From assembly GCA_027459645.1 (NCBI GenBank), contig DAIDHQ010000019.1, positions 1-64,000 of the forward strand: DNA of 64,000 bases, given 5' to 3'. The position numbers and the translations under genes are program-made. Positions within the stretch are counted from its first letter, which is position 1; every line of letters starts with the position of its first letter. The notes under the pieces were generated by a model. The model had not been told where the DNA came from, did no database searches, and saw only the letters and a program-made list of their open reading frames with translations. Positions 8,467 to 17,109 of this stretch are shown one piece after another. This DNA comes from Vulcanimicrobiota bacterium. GTDB lineage: Bacteria > Vulcanimicrobiota > Vulcanimicrobiia > Vulcanimicrobiales > Vulcanimicrobiaceae.

Positions 8467-9353
8467 GCGTGAAGCGATTTTTCGAGCTCGTCGTAATACG
8501 CATCGCGAGCTGCGCGCCGCGCGCCACGCAGCTCGGCATCGGAGAGCGCGCGATCGCCTCCGAACTGCTCGGGCGTGAAGTGCCGCGCCTTTTCGATGCC
8601 GCGAATCCACTTGTGCAGGTTGCGCTGCACCGGATCCATTCCGGTGGCGAGGTACGTTCGCCAATGCGGGTGCAGCTTCGCGAGTTGCACGGCGGTACGG
8701 GCCTGCGCGCGCGCTTGCCGGATCATCTTTTCGACGTCGCCGCTGCGCGGACGAGGTTTCCAGTGATAGACGAGCGCCTTCGGATTGAAGATCGCTTTGA
8801 CGCCGCCGAAGCGCAGGCGCAATCCGACGTCGATGTCTTCCCAGCCGTACTCGGCGAACGTTTCGTTGAAACCGCCAACGGCGCGAATCGTGGCGAGCGG
8901 CACCGAGACGTTCGTCGTCCAAAAATAGTTGCCGCTGTAGTTGCGAACCGTCCAGACCGGCGGCGGAAGATCTTCGAAGTTCTCGACGTTGATCGCCCCG
9001 CCACGCACGATCGCTTTCGGATGAGCCTCGTGAGAACGCAGATGTTCTTCGACGAAGTTCGGTAGCGGCAGCACGTCGTCGTCGATGAAAATGATTCGCT
9101 CGCCGCTCGCACGCGCGATACCCGCGTTACGCCCTTTTGCAAGGCCGGAATTGGGCTGGTCGATCACTTCGAAGCGACAGGTCGCGCGAGTCTTCGCCTG
9201 CGCGATAACCTCGGGCGTCCGGTCCTTGGAACCATCGTTTACGAGCACCACTTCGTAGTGCTCGCTCGGGACGGTCTGCTCGAAACACGCATCGAGCACC
9301 CGTTCGAGCAGGTGAGCTCGATTGTAGGTGCAGAGCTGAATGGTCGCGCGCAT
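8463..9353 (-). CDS. Glycosyltransferase family 2
   Basis: A 296-residue GT2 enzyme. MRATIQLCTYNRAHLLERVL starts the GT-A fold, IIFIDDDVLPLP supplies the DxD-type acidic residues near 93-96, and GGFNETFAEYGWEDIDVGLR is the GT7C-like acceptor segment. The C-terminal 80 residues are basic and helical and may touch the membrane. It is closely similar in layout to the GT2 gene beginning at 11265. The ATG lies 14 bases after the stop of a GT9 gene, and its stop overlaps the next GT9 start. Confidence 0.92.
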   Translation of the reverse strand: MRATIQLCTYNRAHLLERVLDACFEQTVPSEHYEVVLVNDGSKDRTPEVIAQAKTRATCRFEVIDQPNSGLAKGRNAGIARASGERIIFIDDDVLPLPNFVEEHLRSHEAHPKAIVRGGAINVENFEDLPPPVWTVRNYSGNYFWTTNVSVPLATIRAVGGFNETFAEYGWEDIDVGLRLRFGGVKAIFNPKALVYHWKPRPRSGDVEKMIRQARAQARTAVQLAKLHPHWRTYLATGMDPVQRNLHKWIRGIEKARHFTPEQFGGDRALSDAELRGARRAARDAYYDELEKSLHA

Positions 9354-9367
9354 GGACCGGCCGAGTT

Positions 9368-10396
9368 CTACGCCGGAATCAGCCGTTCCGTTGCAGCGAC
9401 GATCCGATCCACGTCGAGATGCGCGATGCACGCGTAATCGGAACAGGTCTCCTTGGTATCGCCCGGATGGCACGGATACGCCGGCCGAACGACGGCCGTG
9501 TGTCTTCCGAGCGGTCCCCACCGATCCGGCACGTCGGACTGAAAGGGAAAGATGCCGACCGTGCGCGCACCCACGGCAGCCGCAACGTGCATCGTCCCGG
9601 TCGTAATGCCGACGAAGGCTTCTGCCCTTTGCGCGAGCGCGCCGAATGCGCCGATGCCGAGCTTGCCGCTGACGTCGATGATGCGATCCCCGACGGCCCC
9701 GGAGCAAGCGGCGGCGATCGCGCGGTTGATCTCCGCATCCGCATTCGAACCGCTCAAAAGCACGCGTGCGTCGAAACGCTGCGCCAAAGCCGATGCAAGA
9801 CGCGCCCAGCCCGCGACGGGCCAGACGCCGCGTTTGGGGGCGATGGCGTTCGTGGGATGAAGCACGATATAACCGCGTGTGTCGCACGGAGCCGGTCGAA
9901 GCGCGGCGAGCAAGGCTTCGGCTTGCGCGCGGTCTTCATCGGTCGGCACGAACGTCGGGAAATAATCGGCGGTGTCGCAATCGATCGCGCGCGCGTAATC
10001 GAGCAGTATCTGCGCCCACGGCGTCGTGACGTCGCCGCGTTCGCTTCGCACCGGCACCCGCACGGTAAAGCGACGCGAGTATAAACGCCGCGCCTGCCCC
10101 ACACGCACGGGGATTCCCGCCGCTTGCGGAACGTGCGCGGTGCGGGGCGTCGCCCACGTAACGACGCAGGCATCATAATTTCGCTCGCGCAGCGTGGAGG
10201 CAAGTTGCGCTTCGTCGCCGTCGTCATCGACGAGCACGCCGTCGAGATCGGGTACGCGTTCGAGCGTCGAACGGTGCGCGGGAAGCGTCAGCGCATCGAC
10301 TCGCTCGAAGCGCGCATGCAAAGCGCGCCCCACGACGCTTGCAACGAGCGAATCGCCGATGCCGCCGCCGGCGCAATACAATAACGCGCGGCTCAC
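9368..10396 (-). CDS. Glycosyltransferase family 9 (heptosyltransferase-like)
   Basis: A 342-residue GT-B enzyme related to heptosyltransferases. The N-terminus ALLYCAGGGIGDSLVASVVG carries the GIGD motif, VLHPTNAIAPKRGVWPVAGW is the typical central segment, and FVGITTGTMHVAAAVGARTV is the C-terminal donor-binding region (the usual D is replaced by G-I-T-T). The GTG at 10396 overlaps the stop of the preceding GT2 gene. It is paired with GT2 genes on both sides, as in the other GT9 copy of the cluster. Confidence 0.9.
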   Translation of the reverse strand: MSRALLYCAGGGIGDSLVASVVGRALHARFERVDALTLPAHRSTLERVPDLDGVLVDDDGDEAQLASTLRERNYDACVVTWATPRTAHVPQAAGIPVRVGQARRLYSRRFTVRVPVRSERGDVTTPWAQILLDYARAIDCDTADYFPTFVPTDEDRAQAEALLAALRPAPCDTRGYIVLHPTNAIAPKRGVWPVAGWARLASALAQRFDARVLLSGSNADAEINRAIAAACSGAVGDRIIDVSGKLGIGAFGALAQRAEAFVGITTGTMHVAAAVGARTVGIFPFQSDVPDRWGPLGRHTAVVRPAYPCHPGDTKETCSDYACIAHLDVDRIVAATERLIPA

Positions 10397-11265
10397 TCGT
10401 CCAAAACGCGCTTGAGTTCGCGGACGTACATGCCGTCGAGGAACTGCGCCTTCGCCAGGTTGCGCAAGACCGGCGGCGCCTTTTCGCTCGTCGCGATGCC
10501 CGCATAGATCGCGAGCAACTGGTCGGGCTTCAGAAACGATGCGCGCAAGAGATTGACGGGATGCGCGCCGGTCGCCATCCTCACGCGCTGCGTCGGCTGC
10601 TTTTCCAAGAAACGCCGCGCCATGCGCGCCTTTTCGAGCGTCTTGCGCGCTTCGACTTCGAGCGTGTTCTCCTCGGGCGGCTTTATATGCCACAAATACG
10701 CGTCCCACGCGAACTTCCAGCGCATTCCCGCATCGCGTAAGCGCACGCCGAGTTCGGTGTCTTCCCAGCCGTAGAGATTGAACGTTTCGTCGAACCCGCC
10801 GACCGCATCCAACGAATGCTTGGGAATCGAAACGTTGCACGTGCACAAGAACGCGCGCGAATAATTGGCGAACGTCGGCTTGGGCCGTTCGTCGTACGAT
10901 CCGACGTTCATGATCGGTCCGTTCACCACCAAATTGCTCGTGCCGTGCGCCGCTTCGTGCGCCGCCAGAAACCCGGGCGGGGCGACGATATCGTCGTCGC
11001 AGAAGACCACGATGTACCCGGTCGCCACGGCGAGCCCGCGATTGCGGGCCTTGGCGCGATTCGGTTCGCCTTCGTACACGTAGCGCACGGGATAGGCGTT
11101 GCGTGAGGTCTGGCGTTCCGTCACGTCGCGCGTGTCGTCGGTCGACGCGTTATCGACGACGATCACTTCGAACGACGGCGCTCCGATCTGCGCTTCGAAC
11201 GATGCCAGCGCGCGTTCGAGGTACGAGGCACGGTCCTTGGTTGCAATGACGATCGAGAGACGCAT
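10393..11265 (-). CDS. Glycosyltransferase family 2
   Basis: A 290-residue GT2 enzyme: MRLSIVIATKDRASYLERAL, then VDNAST near residue 37, FCDDDIVAPPGF as the metal-binding acidic loop, and GGFDETFNLYGWEDTELGVR as the GT7C-like segment. A basic C-terminal region follows. It starts five bases downstream of the LpxB-like gene and its stop overlaps the next GT9 gene, so it lies in the middle of the coupled glycan operon. Donor and acceptor cannot be read from sequence. Confidence 0.92.
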   Translation of the reverse strand: MRLSIVIATKDRASYLERALASFEAQIGAPSFEVIVVDNASTDDTRDVTERQTSRNAYPVRYVYEGEPNRAKARNRGLAVATGYIVVFCDDDIVAPPGFLAAHEAAHGTSNLVVNGPIMNVGSYDERPKPTFANYSRAFLCTCNVSIPKHSLDAVGGFDETFNLYGWEDTELGVRLRDAGMRWKFAWDAYLWHIKPPEENTLEVEARKTLEKARMARRFLEKQPTQRVRMATGAHPVNLLRASFLKPDQLLAIYAGIATSEKAPPVLRNLAKAQFLDGMYVRELKRVLDE

Positions 11266-11270
11266 GTCGC

Positions 11271-12488
11271 TTACAACCCGCCAAGTTCCACGAGCGATTC
11301 GGCCATGCGGTCTGCGGCACCGACGTGCGCTTCGTAGAGCGCGCCCAACCGCTCCCCCGCCTCGCGCTGCCACGCGCGGTCGTCGAAGCGCTCGAGCGCG
11401 ACCCGCGCCACGCGGCCGGGCGTCAGCGTTCCGTGCAGTTCGTGCACGAGCATTTCACCGGCATCGATATTGGGCTGCGTGTGGAAGCGAAAGCGCTTCG
11501 CAACCTGCACGACGGCCGTCCGCTTCAGCGGCTTGCCGATCAAGGGAATCCGGTCGAGATAGGTCAGCGGGCCGTTTACCGTGATTTTCTCCGGCGCGTT
11601 CATCGGCGTAATGGCGATGGCCGGAATGCCGAGCGCGGCCAGTTCGATCGTCTTGGTTCCCGGCAGCGTAACCACCAGCCGCGCGTGCTTTGCGGCGGCG
11701 AGCGCGTTGCGCAGAACCGGGAAGCGCGCGTGACCGTCCGCGCTCGTGAGATACGGCATGCCGCCCTCCTCGTGCAGCACGCCGCGTTGCGCGAAGACGC
11801 GCGGATCGCCGCCCGCTTCAACCGCCGCACGAACGTCGGCGAGCGGCGTGAAGGGCGAGATGCCGAACGCGATCGGCAGTCCCGGCCGCTCGCGCACGAT
11901 TCGCAGCGCCATCGTAAAAAAGAACGGGATCAAATTTTCGACTTCGTAGCCGCGCGAGCCGGGCATGATCACGATGCCGTCTTCGGGCACGCCGGCTTCG
12001 ACCGGCTGCTGCGCTTCCAAGATCGCGCCGTCGATGGCCAGATTGCCGACGGTGACGATGCGTTCGGCCGCCGTCTCCCAATCGCGCAGCTGCTGGACGT
12101 TGGCGTCGTCGACGGCGAAGAAGCGCGCGAATTTTTCGCGATACGATGCCTTGGAGAATTTGTAGCTCGCGGCGGCGCCGCCCAATCGCGCGTGCACGCG
12201 CAACGCGTGCATCAGATCGCCGCCGAGATACTGCACGACGTCCACGCTCTCCGGGACGTTTTCGACGCTTCGCCCGAGCGCGAATTGCACGTACGCCTTC
12301 GGTTCGATGACGCGCGCGCTCGGAAAGAGCCGTCGCGCGAATTCGGCTTCGTAGCCGGTTGCGTATTCGTCGGGAACGCAGAACAGCGTAACGTCCAGCG
12401 AGGGGTCGTGCTCGTAGAGACGCCGCACGAGCGGACGAAACCAGCCGGCAACTTCGCCCGGACCGTTAGCGGTGATCGCGATGCGCAT
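11271..12488 (-). CDS. LpxB-like glycosyltransferase (GT19-related)
   Basis: A 405-residue protein resembling lipid-A-disaccharide synthase. It begins MRIAITANGPGEVAGWFRPL, the LpxB-type N-terminal strand and glycine loop, and has VIMPGSRGYEVENLIPFF, equivalent to the LLPGSR-x-EI motif of LpxB. TLPGTKTIELAALGIPAIAI matches the SGTATLE segment. It is diverged from canonical LpxB and resembles the lipid-A-disaccharide-synthase-related group, so the exact acceptor is uncertain. Position between hldC and a GT2 gene supports a role in surface glycolipid assembly. Confidence 0.8.
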   Translation of the reverse strand: MRIAITANGPGEVAGWFRPLVRRLYEHDPSLDVTLFCVPDEYATGYEAEFARRLFPSARVIEPKAYVQFALGRSVENVPESVDVVQYLGGDLMHALRVHARLGGAAASYKFSKASYREKFARFFAVDDANVQQLRDWETAAERIVTVGNLAIDGAILEAQQPVEAGVPEDGIVIMPGSRGYEVENLIPFFFTMALRIVRERPGLPIAFGISPFTPLADVRAAVEAGGDPRVFAQRGVLHEEGGMPYLTSADGHARFPVLRNALAAAKHARLVVTLPGTKTIELAALGIPAIAITPMNAPEKITVNGPLTYLDRIPLIGKPLKRTAVVQVAKRFRFHTQPNIDAGEMLVHELHGTLTPGRVARVALERFDDRAWQREAGERLGALYEAHVGAADRMAESLVELGGL

Positions 12489-12500
12489 TGCGGCTCGCTA

Positions 12501-12992
12501 TCAGGCTCCGTAACGCGAGATGATCTGGGCGATAACGTCGGTGGTGCTGTGGCCCGCGACGTGGGGTGCGAGACGGATCACGCCGCCGTGCGATTCGACG
12601 ACGGTCTTTTCCGGAAGCTCGTCGGCACGATATTGATCGCTCTTGACGTGCACGTCCGGGCGCAACCGGTCGAGCAGCACTTCGGGCGTACGCTCGCCGA
12701 ATCCGACGACGGCATCGACGCTGCGCAGCGCGCGCAAGAGCATCGCGCGATCTTCGAAAGGAACGATCGGACGGCGTTCGCCCTTGAGCTTGCGCACCGA
12801 CTCATCCGAGTTCAGCCCGACGACGAGCAGGTCGCCCTGTTTGCGTGCCCACGCGAGATACGCGACGTGTCCCGAATGCAACACGTCGAAACAGCCGTTG
12901 GTAAACACGACGCTCTTGCCGTCCTCGCGCATGCGTTCGCGCCAGGCGACCGCGTCGTCGACGCCCAGCAGCGGCGCGAAGAACTCAGGCAT
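12501..12992 (-). CDS. hldC: D-glycero-beta-D-manno-heptose 1-phosphate adenylyltransferase
   Basis: A 163-residue nucleotidyltransferase that makes ADP-heptose from heptose 1-phosphate and ATP. The HSGH signature (39-42) inside TNGCFDVLHSGH is the ATP-binding motif of the cytidylyltransferase-like superfamily. In E. coli this activity is the C-terminal half of HldE; here it is a separate protein overlapping the kinase gene by 8 bases. ATG at 12992 is the first good start after the kinase frame. Confidence 0.93.
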   Translation of the reverse strand: MPEFFAPLLGVDDAVAWRERMREDGKSVVFTNGCFDVLHSGHVAYLAWARKQGDLLVVGLNSDESVRKLKGERRPIVPFEDRAMLLRALRSVDAVVGFGERTPEVLLDRLRPDVHVKSDQYRADELPEKTVVESHGGVIRLAPHVAGHSTTDVIAQIISRYGA

Positions 12993-13968
12993 GCTCGTGT
13001 TCGACGAGCGCGACGATTTCGTCGGCCGACGCCGTCGCCGTGCCGAGCTTCTCGACGACGGCACCCGCCGCAAAGTTCGCCAGCTGCATCGCGCGTTCGA
13101 TCGGCGCGCCGGCAGAGAGCGCGAGCGCGAGCACGGCGACGACGGTGTCGCCGGCGCCGGAGACGTCGAAGACCTTACGCGCAACCGACGGCACGTCGAG
13201 CCGCGCGCCGTCCGCGCCGAAGAGCGACATGCCGGCTTCGCCGCGCGTGATGACCACGTACTCGCATGCCAGCTCTTCCAAAAGCGCCGCACCCGCGCGC
13301 TCGAGCGATTCGGCGTCGGTGATGCGCACGCCGGTCGCGGCGGACGCTTCGTGCACGTTCGGCGCGACGCAGGTCACGCCGCGAAACATCGGGAGATTCT
13401 GCGGTTTCGGATCGGCGAGCACGAGCGCGCACGCGCGCGCCGCTTCCACGATCTCGGGCGAAAGCAATCCTTTCGCGTAGTCGCTCAGGATGACCGCGTC
13501 CACCTGCGCCGCCCGCGAACGGACGTACTGCGCGATGCGCGCGCGATCGACCGCCTGCAACGGCGCCGCGACTTCCCAATCTGCTCGTACGACTTGCTGA
13601 TTGTGCGCGACGACCCGCGTCTTGCGCGTGGTCGGACGGTCGCCGACGGCAAACACGCCCGCGTCGTCGACGGCCTCTTCGCGCAGCAAGCGCCGGACGT
13701 CGGCGGCAAATCCGTCGTCGCCGATCGTGCCCACGAATTCGACCTGCGCTTCGAGCGCGCGGAGATTGTTCGCCACGTTTCCCGCGCCGCCGAGCTTGAA
13801 CGAATGATCGGTGACTGCGACGACCGGTACGGGCGCCTCGGGAGAGATCCGCGACACGGTGCCCCAAATCCATTCGTCGATCATCAAATCACCCACGACG
13901 AGGATCTTGCGTCCGCGCATGCGTTCGAATAGCGTGCGCGCGTCGGGCGGTTGAAGGCCGACGCTCAC
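12985..13968 (-). CDS. hldA: D-glycero-beta-D-manno-heptose-7-phosphate kinase
   Basis: A 327-residue PfkB/ribokinase-fold kinase that phosphorylates heptose 7-phosphate at C1. Typical features are ILVVGDLMIDEWIWG at the start, the glycine-rich KLGGAGNVANNL, the ADP-site region, and DVSGAGDTVVAVLALAL with the catalytic Asp. It corresponds to the N-terminal domain of HldE. The GTG at 13968 overlaps the gmhA stop, which favours it over an in-frame ATG 42 bases upstream inside gmhA. Confidence 0.94.
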   Translation of the reverse strand: MSVGLQPPDARTLFERMRGRKILVVGDLMIDEWIWGTVSRISPEAPVPVVAVTDHSFKLGGAGNVANNLRALEAQVEFVGTIGDDGFAADVRRLLREEAVDDAGVFAVGDRPTTRKTRVVAHNQQVVRADWEVAAPLQAVDRARIAQYVRSRAAQVDAVILSDYAKGLLSPEIVEAARACALVLADPKPQNLPMFRGVTCVAPNVHEASAATGVRITDAESLERAGAALLEELACEYVVITRGEAGMSLFGADGARLDVPSVARKVFDVSGAGDTVVAVLALALSAGAPIERAMQLANFAAGAVVEKLGTATASADEIVALVEHEHA

Positions 13969-14564
13969 GCCAAGCCCGCTTCCATCAAGCGCTGTTCGAC
14001 CAGATCGCACACGATGTGCGCCATCACTTGATGCACCTCTTGCACGATCGCCGCGTATCCGTCTGGTCCCATCAGAACGACGTCGGAAAACTCCACGATC
14101 GGACCGCCGCCGTTGCCGGTGAACGCGATCGTCCGCGCGCCTTGTTCGCGCGCGGCCTTCATGGCGAGCACGACGTTCTTCGAAACGCCGCTGGTCGTCA
14201 TGCCGATCAGCACGTCACCCGCTTGCACGAACGCTTCGACCTGACGCGCGAAGATGCGATCGTACCCGTAATCGTTTCCGACGCACGTAAGCGTCGAGGT
14301 ATTGACCGTAAGCGCTTCGCTGTTCAAGCCGCGCCGCTCGCGCAAATACCGCCCCGACAACTCCGCCGCCATGTGCTGCGCTTCTGCCGCACTTCCTCCG
14401 TTTCCGCACCAATAGACGCGTTTGCCGTCGCGCAACGCGGTGACGACGACGTCGACGATCTCGAGCACTTGGGCTTCGTATCGCGGATCGTCCAGCAAAC
14501 CCGCGCGGTCCGCGAGCAGTTCGGCGAAACTACGATGCGACGCCTTATAGTCCGGCACGGTCAC
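13965..14564 (-). CDS. gmhA: Sedoheptulose-7-phosphate isomerase
   Basis: A 199-residue SIS-domain isomerase catalysing the first step of ADP-heptose synthesis. YWCGNGGSAAEAQHMAAEL is the substrate-binding signature, and TTSGVSKNVVLAMKAARE is the SIS phosphate loop. The downstream hldA and hldC provide the next kinase and adenylyl steps; gmhB and hldD are not in this window. The GTG at 14564 overlaps the accB stop; a second GTG six bases on is an alternative. Confidence 0.95.
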   Translation of the reverse strand: MTVPDYKASHRSFAELLADRAGLLDDPRYEAQVLEIVDVVVTALRDGKRVYWCGNGGSAAEAQHMAAELSGRYLRERRGLNSEALTVNTSTLTCVGNDYGYDRIFARQVEAFVQAGDVLIGMTTSGVSKNVVLAMKAAREQGARTIAFTGNGGGPIVEFSDVVLMGPDGYAAIVQEVHQVMAHIVCDLVEQRLMEAGLA

Positions 14565-15016
14565 GGAGCGATCCAGAGCAGTTCCTCGCCCTGCGACACC
14601 AGCTCGCCGTTCTCGGGAATGATGCGCATGACGGTTCCGGCGTAGTCGCTTTGGATTTCGTTGAAGAGCTTCATCGCTTCCAAAATGCACACGACGTCGC
14701 CCGCTTCGACGCGGGTGCCTTCGCTCACGAACGGTTCGGCATCCGGCGAGGAAGAACGATAAAAGACGCCGGTCAGCGGCGCCGTCACGCGCTTGACGTT
14801 CGCCGGAGCACCGCCGGCCGAGGCGGCCCCTGCCGGTGCGGCGGCCGCGGGAGCGTGGGGAACGGCGGCGACGGGCGCGACGATCTGCGCCCCGGCTTCG
14901 CGCCGAACCAATTCATAGACCGCGTCGCCGACCCTGGCCTTGATCCGGTCCAGGTCGTGCTCGTGCATGATTTCGAGCAGGGATGCGATCGTCTCGGCTT
15001 CTTCTTCGTGTGCCAT
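14561..15016 (-). CDS. accB: Biotin carboxyl carrier protein of acetyl-CoA carboxylase
   Basis: A 151-residue carrier that holds the biotin shuttled between biotin carboxylase and carboxyltransferase in malonyl-CoA synthesis. Residues 1-45 form the AccB N-terminal region, 46-75 an Ala/Pro-rich flexible linker, and 75-151 the biotinyl domain with the invariant EAMKL and biotin-accepting Lys116. Its partner accC, often next to it, is absent here: the gene sits between hisS and gmhA. It starts 3 bases after the hisS stop codon begins, so the two are coupled. Confidence 0.95.
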   Translation of the reverse strand: MAHEEEAETIASLLEIMHEHDLDRIKARVGDAVYELVRREAGAQIVAPVAAVPHAPAAAAPAGAASAGGAPANVKRVTAPLTGVFYRSSSPDAEPFVSEGTRVEAGDVVCILEAMKLFNEIQSDYAGTVMRIIPENGELVSQGEELLWIAP

Positions 15017-16291
15017 TTACGCCCGTGATTCTCCAAGTGCGGCCGCAACGTCTGCCGCCCGGCCAAGGGGGACGCGCCGATCCTCGCGCGTTTCGAGATC
15101 GCGCACCACGACCGTTCCCGCGGCCAGCTCGTCGCTGCCGAGGATCAGCGCATAGCGCGCTTTGTTGCGATCGGCGATCTTCAAGTGCGCGAGCAATTTC
15201 CGATCGTCGAAATCCATGAACACCGGCGCGCGAAGCAGGCGGCGCAATTCCATCACCATCGGCAGCGCGACCGCGCGCGCTTGAGCGCCCAGGGCAATCG
15301 CCTGCACGCCGTCGCGAGGCGCGACGCGCGCGCCGTGCACCGCTTCGGCCATCATCAGAAACCGCTCGAGTCCCAGCGCAAATCCAACCGCCGGCACGTC
15401 GGGACCGCCGAGCGATTTGACGAGGCCGTCGTAGCGACCGCCGCCGCACACCGTCGATTGCGCTCCGAGCGCGCTCGAGGTAATTTCAAAAACGGTGCGC
15501 GTGTAATAGTCCAGGCCGCGCACGATGCGCGAGTTAACGACGAATGGAATGCCGCAGGCGCTTAGCAGTGCCTGCAGCGCGTCGTCGTGTTCGCGGCACG
15601 CGTCGCACAACACCGAAGCGAACGCGGGCGCGCTTTCGACGAACGGCCGATCGCGTTCGTCTTTACTATCCAGCAAACGCAAGGGGTTCTTCTCCAAGCG
15701 GCGCTGCGAATCGGCCGAAAGTTCGGCCGCATGCGGGCGAAAATGCTCTAGAAGCGCTTGCCGATAGCGCGGGCGGCAAACGTCGTCGCCGATGGAATTA
15801 ACGTTCAGCGTCGCGTCGGTCAGCCCGTAGCTGCGCACGAGTTCCCATGCAAGCGCGATGACTTCCGCGTCGGCTTCTGGCCCGGAAAATCCGGTGCATT
15901 CCACGCCGAACTGATGTGCTTGGCGATACCGCCCTTTTTGCGGCCGTTCGTAGCGGAAGATCGGGCCGACGTAGTACAGACGCTGCGGCCCTTGCGAAAA
16001 GAGATTGTGTTCGAGCGCGGCGCGCATCACCGGCGCGGTGAACTCCGGACGCAGCGTCATGCTGCGCTCGCCCTTGTCGAGGAACGTATACATCTCTTTT
16101 TCGACGATGTCGGTCGTCTCGCCGACGCCGCGCACGAAAAGCTCCGTGCCTTCGAAGACCGGCGTGCGGATTTCGGCATAGCCGAAACGGCGCGCGAGAT
16201 CGTGAATGCGCGACTCCAGTTCGAGCCAAGCGCCAGATTGCGGCGGCAGAATGTCTTGCGTGCCGCGGGGCGCGGTGAGTTTGGACGGCAT
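15017..16291 (-). CDS. hisS: Histidyl-tRNA synthetase
   Basis: A 424-residue class II synthetase. It begins with LTAPRGTQDILPP, contains motif 2 in GPIFRYERPQKGRYRQAHQF near 110-130, the HisA signature VRGLDYYTRTVFE, motif 3 around GFALGLERFLMM, and the C-terminal anticodon-binding domain. I start at ATG 16291; further in-frame sequence upstream is antisense to the divergent membrane gene. It appears to be the first gene of the minus-strand run ending in the lipoproteins at 4 kb. Confidence 0.96.
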   Translation of the reverse strand: MPSKLTAPRGTQDILPPQSGAWLELESRIHDLARRFGYAEIRTPVFEGTELFVRGVGETTDIVEKEMYTFLDKGERSMTLRPEFTAPVMRAALEHNLFSQGPQRLYYVGPIFRYERPQKGRYRQAHQFGVECTGFSGPEADAEVIALAWELVRSYGLTDATLNVNSIGDDVCRPRYRQALLEHFRPHAAELSADSQRRLEKNPLRLLDSKDERDRPFVESAPAFASVLCDACREHDDALQALLSACGIPFVVNSRIVRGLDYYTRTVFEITSSALGAQSTVCGGGRYDGLVKSLGGPDVPAVGFALGLERFLMMAEAVHGARVAPRDGVQAIALGAQARAVALPMVMELRRLLRAPVFMDFDDRKLLAHLKIADRNKARYALILGSDELAAGTVVVRDLETREDRRVPLGRAADVAAALGESRA

Positions 16292-16362
16292 GGGTGGCGC
16301 TTCAAGTTCGAAGGCTCGCCAGGCAATCCTAGATACGCGTCCGGCGCGCGGGATGGGAGGGC

Positions 16363-17109
16363 ATGCGAGGTGCGATCTACGTCGCCGCAGTGGTGGGCGT
16401 GGCGGCGGCCGCCCCGGGCGCCCTGCGAAGCGTCGCGGTCTGCGCCGCGAGCGTGCTGTTCGAAGCGCTGCCCTATCTGGCGCTGGGCCTCGCGCTGCTG
16501 CGAATCTTCGGCCGCTCCGGCGGCTGGGCGGCCACCTTGGCCGGGTGCGGCTGCAAGGGCGGGGCCGCCTCCATTCCCGCGACGCTCGCAGCCTGGACGC
16601 TTTTCGGTCCGGGGATCGCGCTCGGCCGCTGGGTCGCCGCACTCGCCGTGTACCGCCGCCGAATGCCCGGCGCCCACGACCAGCCCGCGTCACTTCTCGA
16701 CGAGCTCCTCGGGCTGGCACCGGCCGCGATGCTTTGCGGTCTGGTCGTCACCTTCACGCCGCAGCTCGACATCGCTCACCGGCCGGCCCTGCTGCAGGCG
16801 GCATTCGGCGCCGCGGCAGGCGTGGTGGCCTCGCCGTGCGCGCTCGGCGGCGTGGCGCTGGCGGCGTCGCTGCGCGTACACGCACCGATTGCGGCCTACG
16901 CCCTGCTGGTCACGTCGGGCATCGTGCCGTTTCCGCGGCCGCACATCCACGTCGCTTCGGACCCGCTCGCCTATGCGGCGCTCGCGCTCGCATGCGCGTT
17001 CGTCGCATTCGAAGGCGGCGCATCGCTCGTGCATCCGCGCCTGGCGTTGCCGCTGGGCGCATGCGCGGCATGGTGTTTCGTGAAGGCGTGGCGCGCGCGC
17101 TCGCGGTGA
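16363..17109 (+). CDS. YcgR/YraQ-like (UPF0718) permease, compact
   Basis: A 248-residue inner-membrane protein with about seven hydrophobic segments. Two short Cys-rich loops, AGCGCKGGAAS near residue 66 and ASPCALGGVALAASL near 152, match the paired CGCG and SPC signatures of the UPF0718 permease family. It is shorter than typical members, which run over 300 residues. GGGAGG eight bases upstream supports the ATG at 16363. The following overlapping gene encodes a YcgQ-like protein, the usual partner of YcgR, which strengthens the call. The transported substrate is unknown; metal transport has been proposed for relatives. Confidence 0.7.
   Translation: MRGAIYVAAVVGVAAAAPGALRSVAVCAASVLFEALPYLALGLALLRIFGRSGGWAATLAGCGCKGGAASIPATLAAWTLFGPGIALGRWVAALAVYRRRMPGAHDQPASLLDELLGLAPAAMLCGLVVTFTPQLDIAHRPALLQAAFGAAAGVVASPCALGGVALAASLRVHAPIAAYALLVTSGIVPFPRPHIHVASDPLAYAALALACAFVAFEGGASLVHPRLALPLGACAAWCFVKAWRARSR

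Noticed and set aside
11325-13250. A 641-codon open frame on the plus strand antisense to the lpxB-like and hldC genes
   Set aside because: It is Arg/Gly/Ala/Asp-rich without any motif and lies opposite clearly recognised genes. Long antisense frames are expected in GC-rich DNA.
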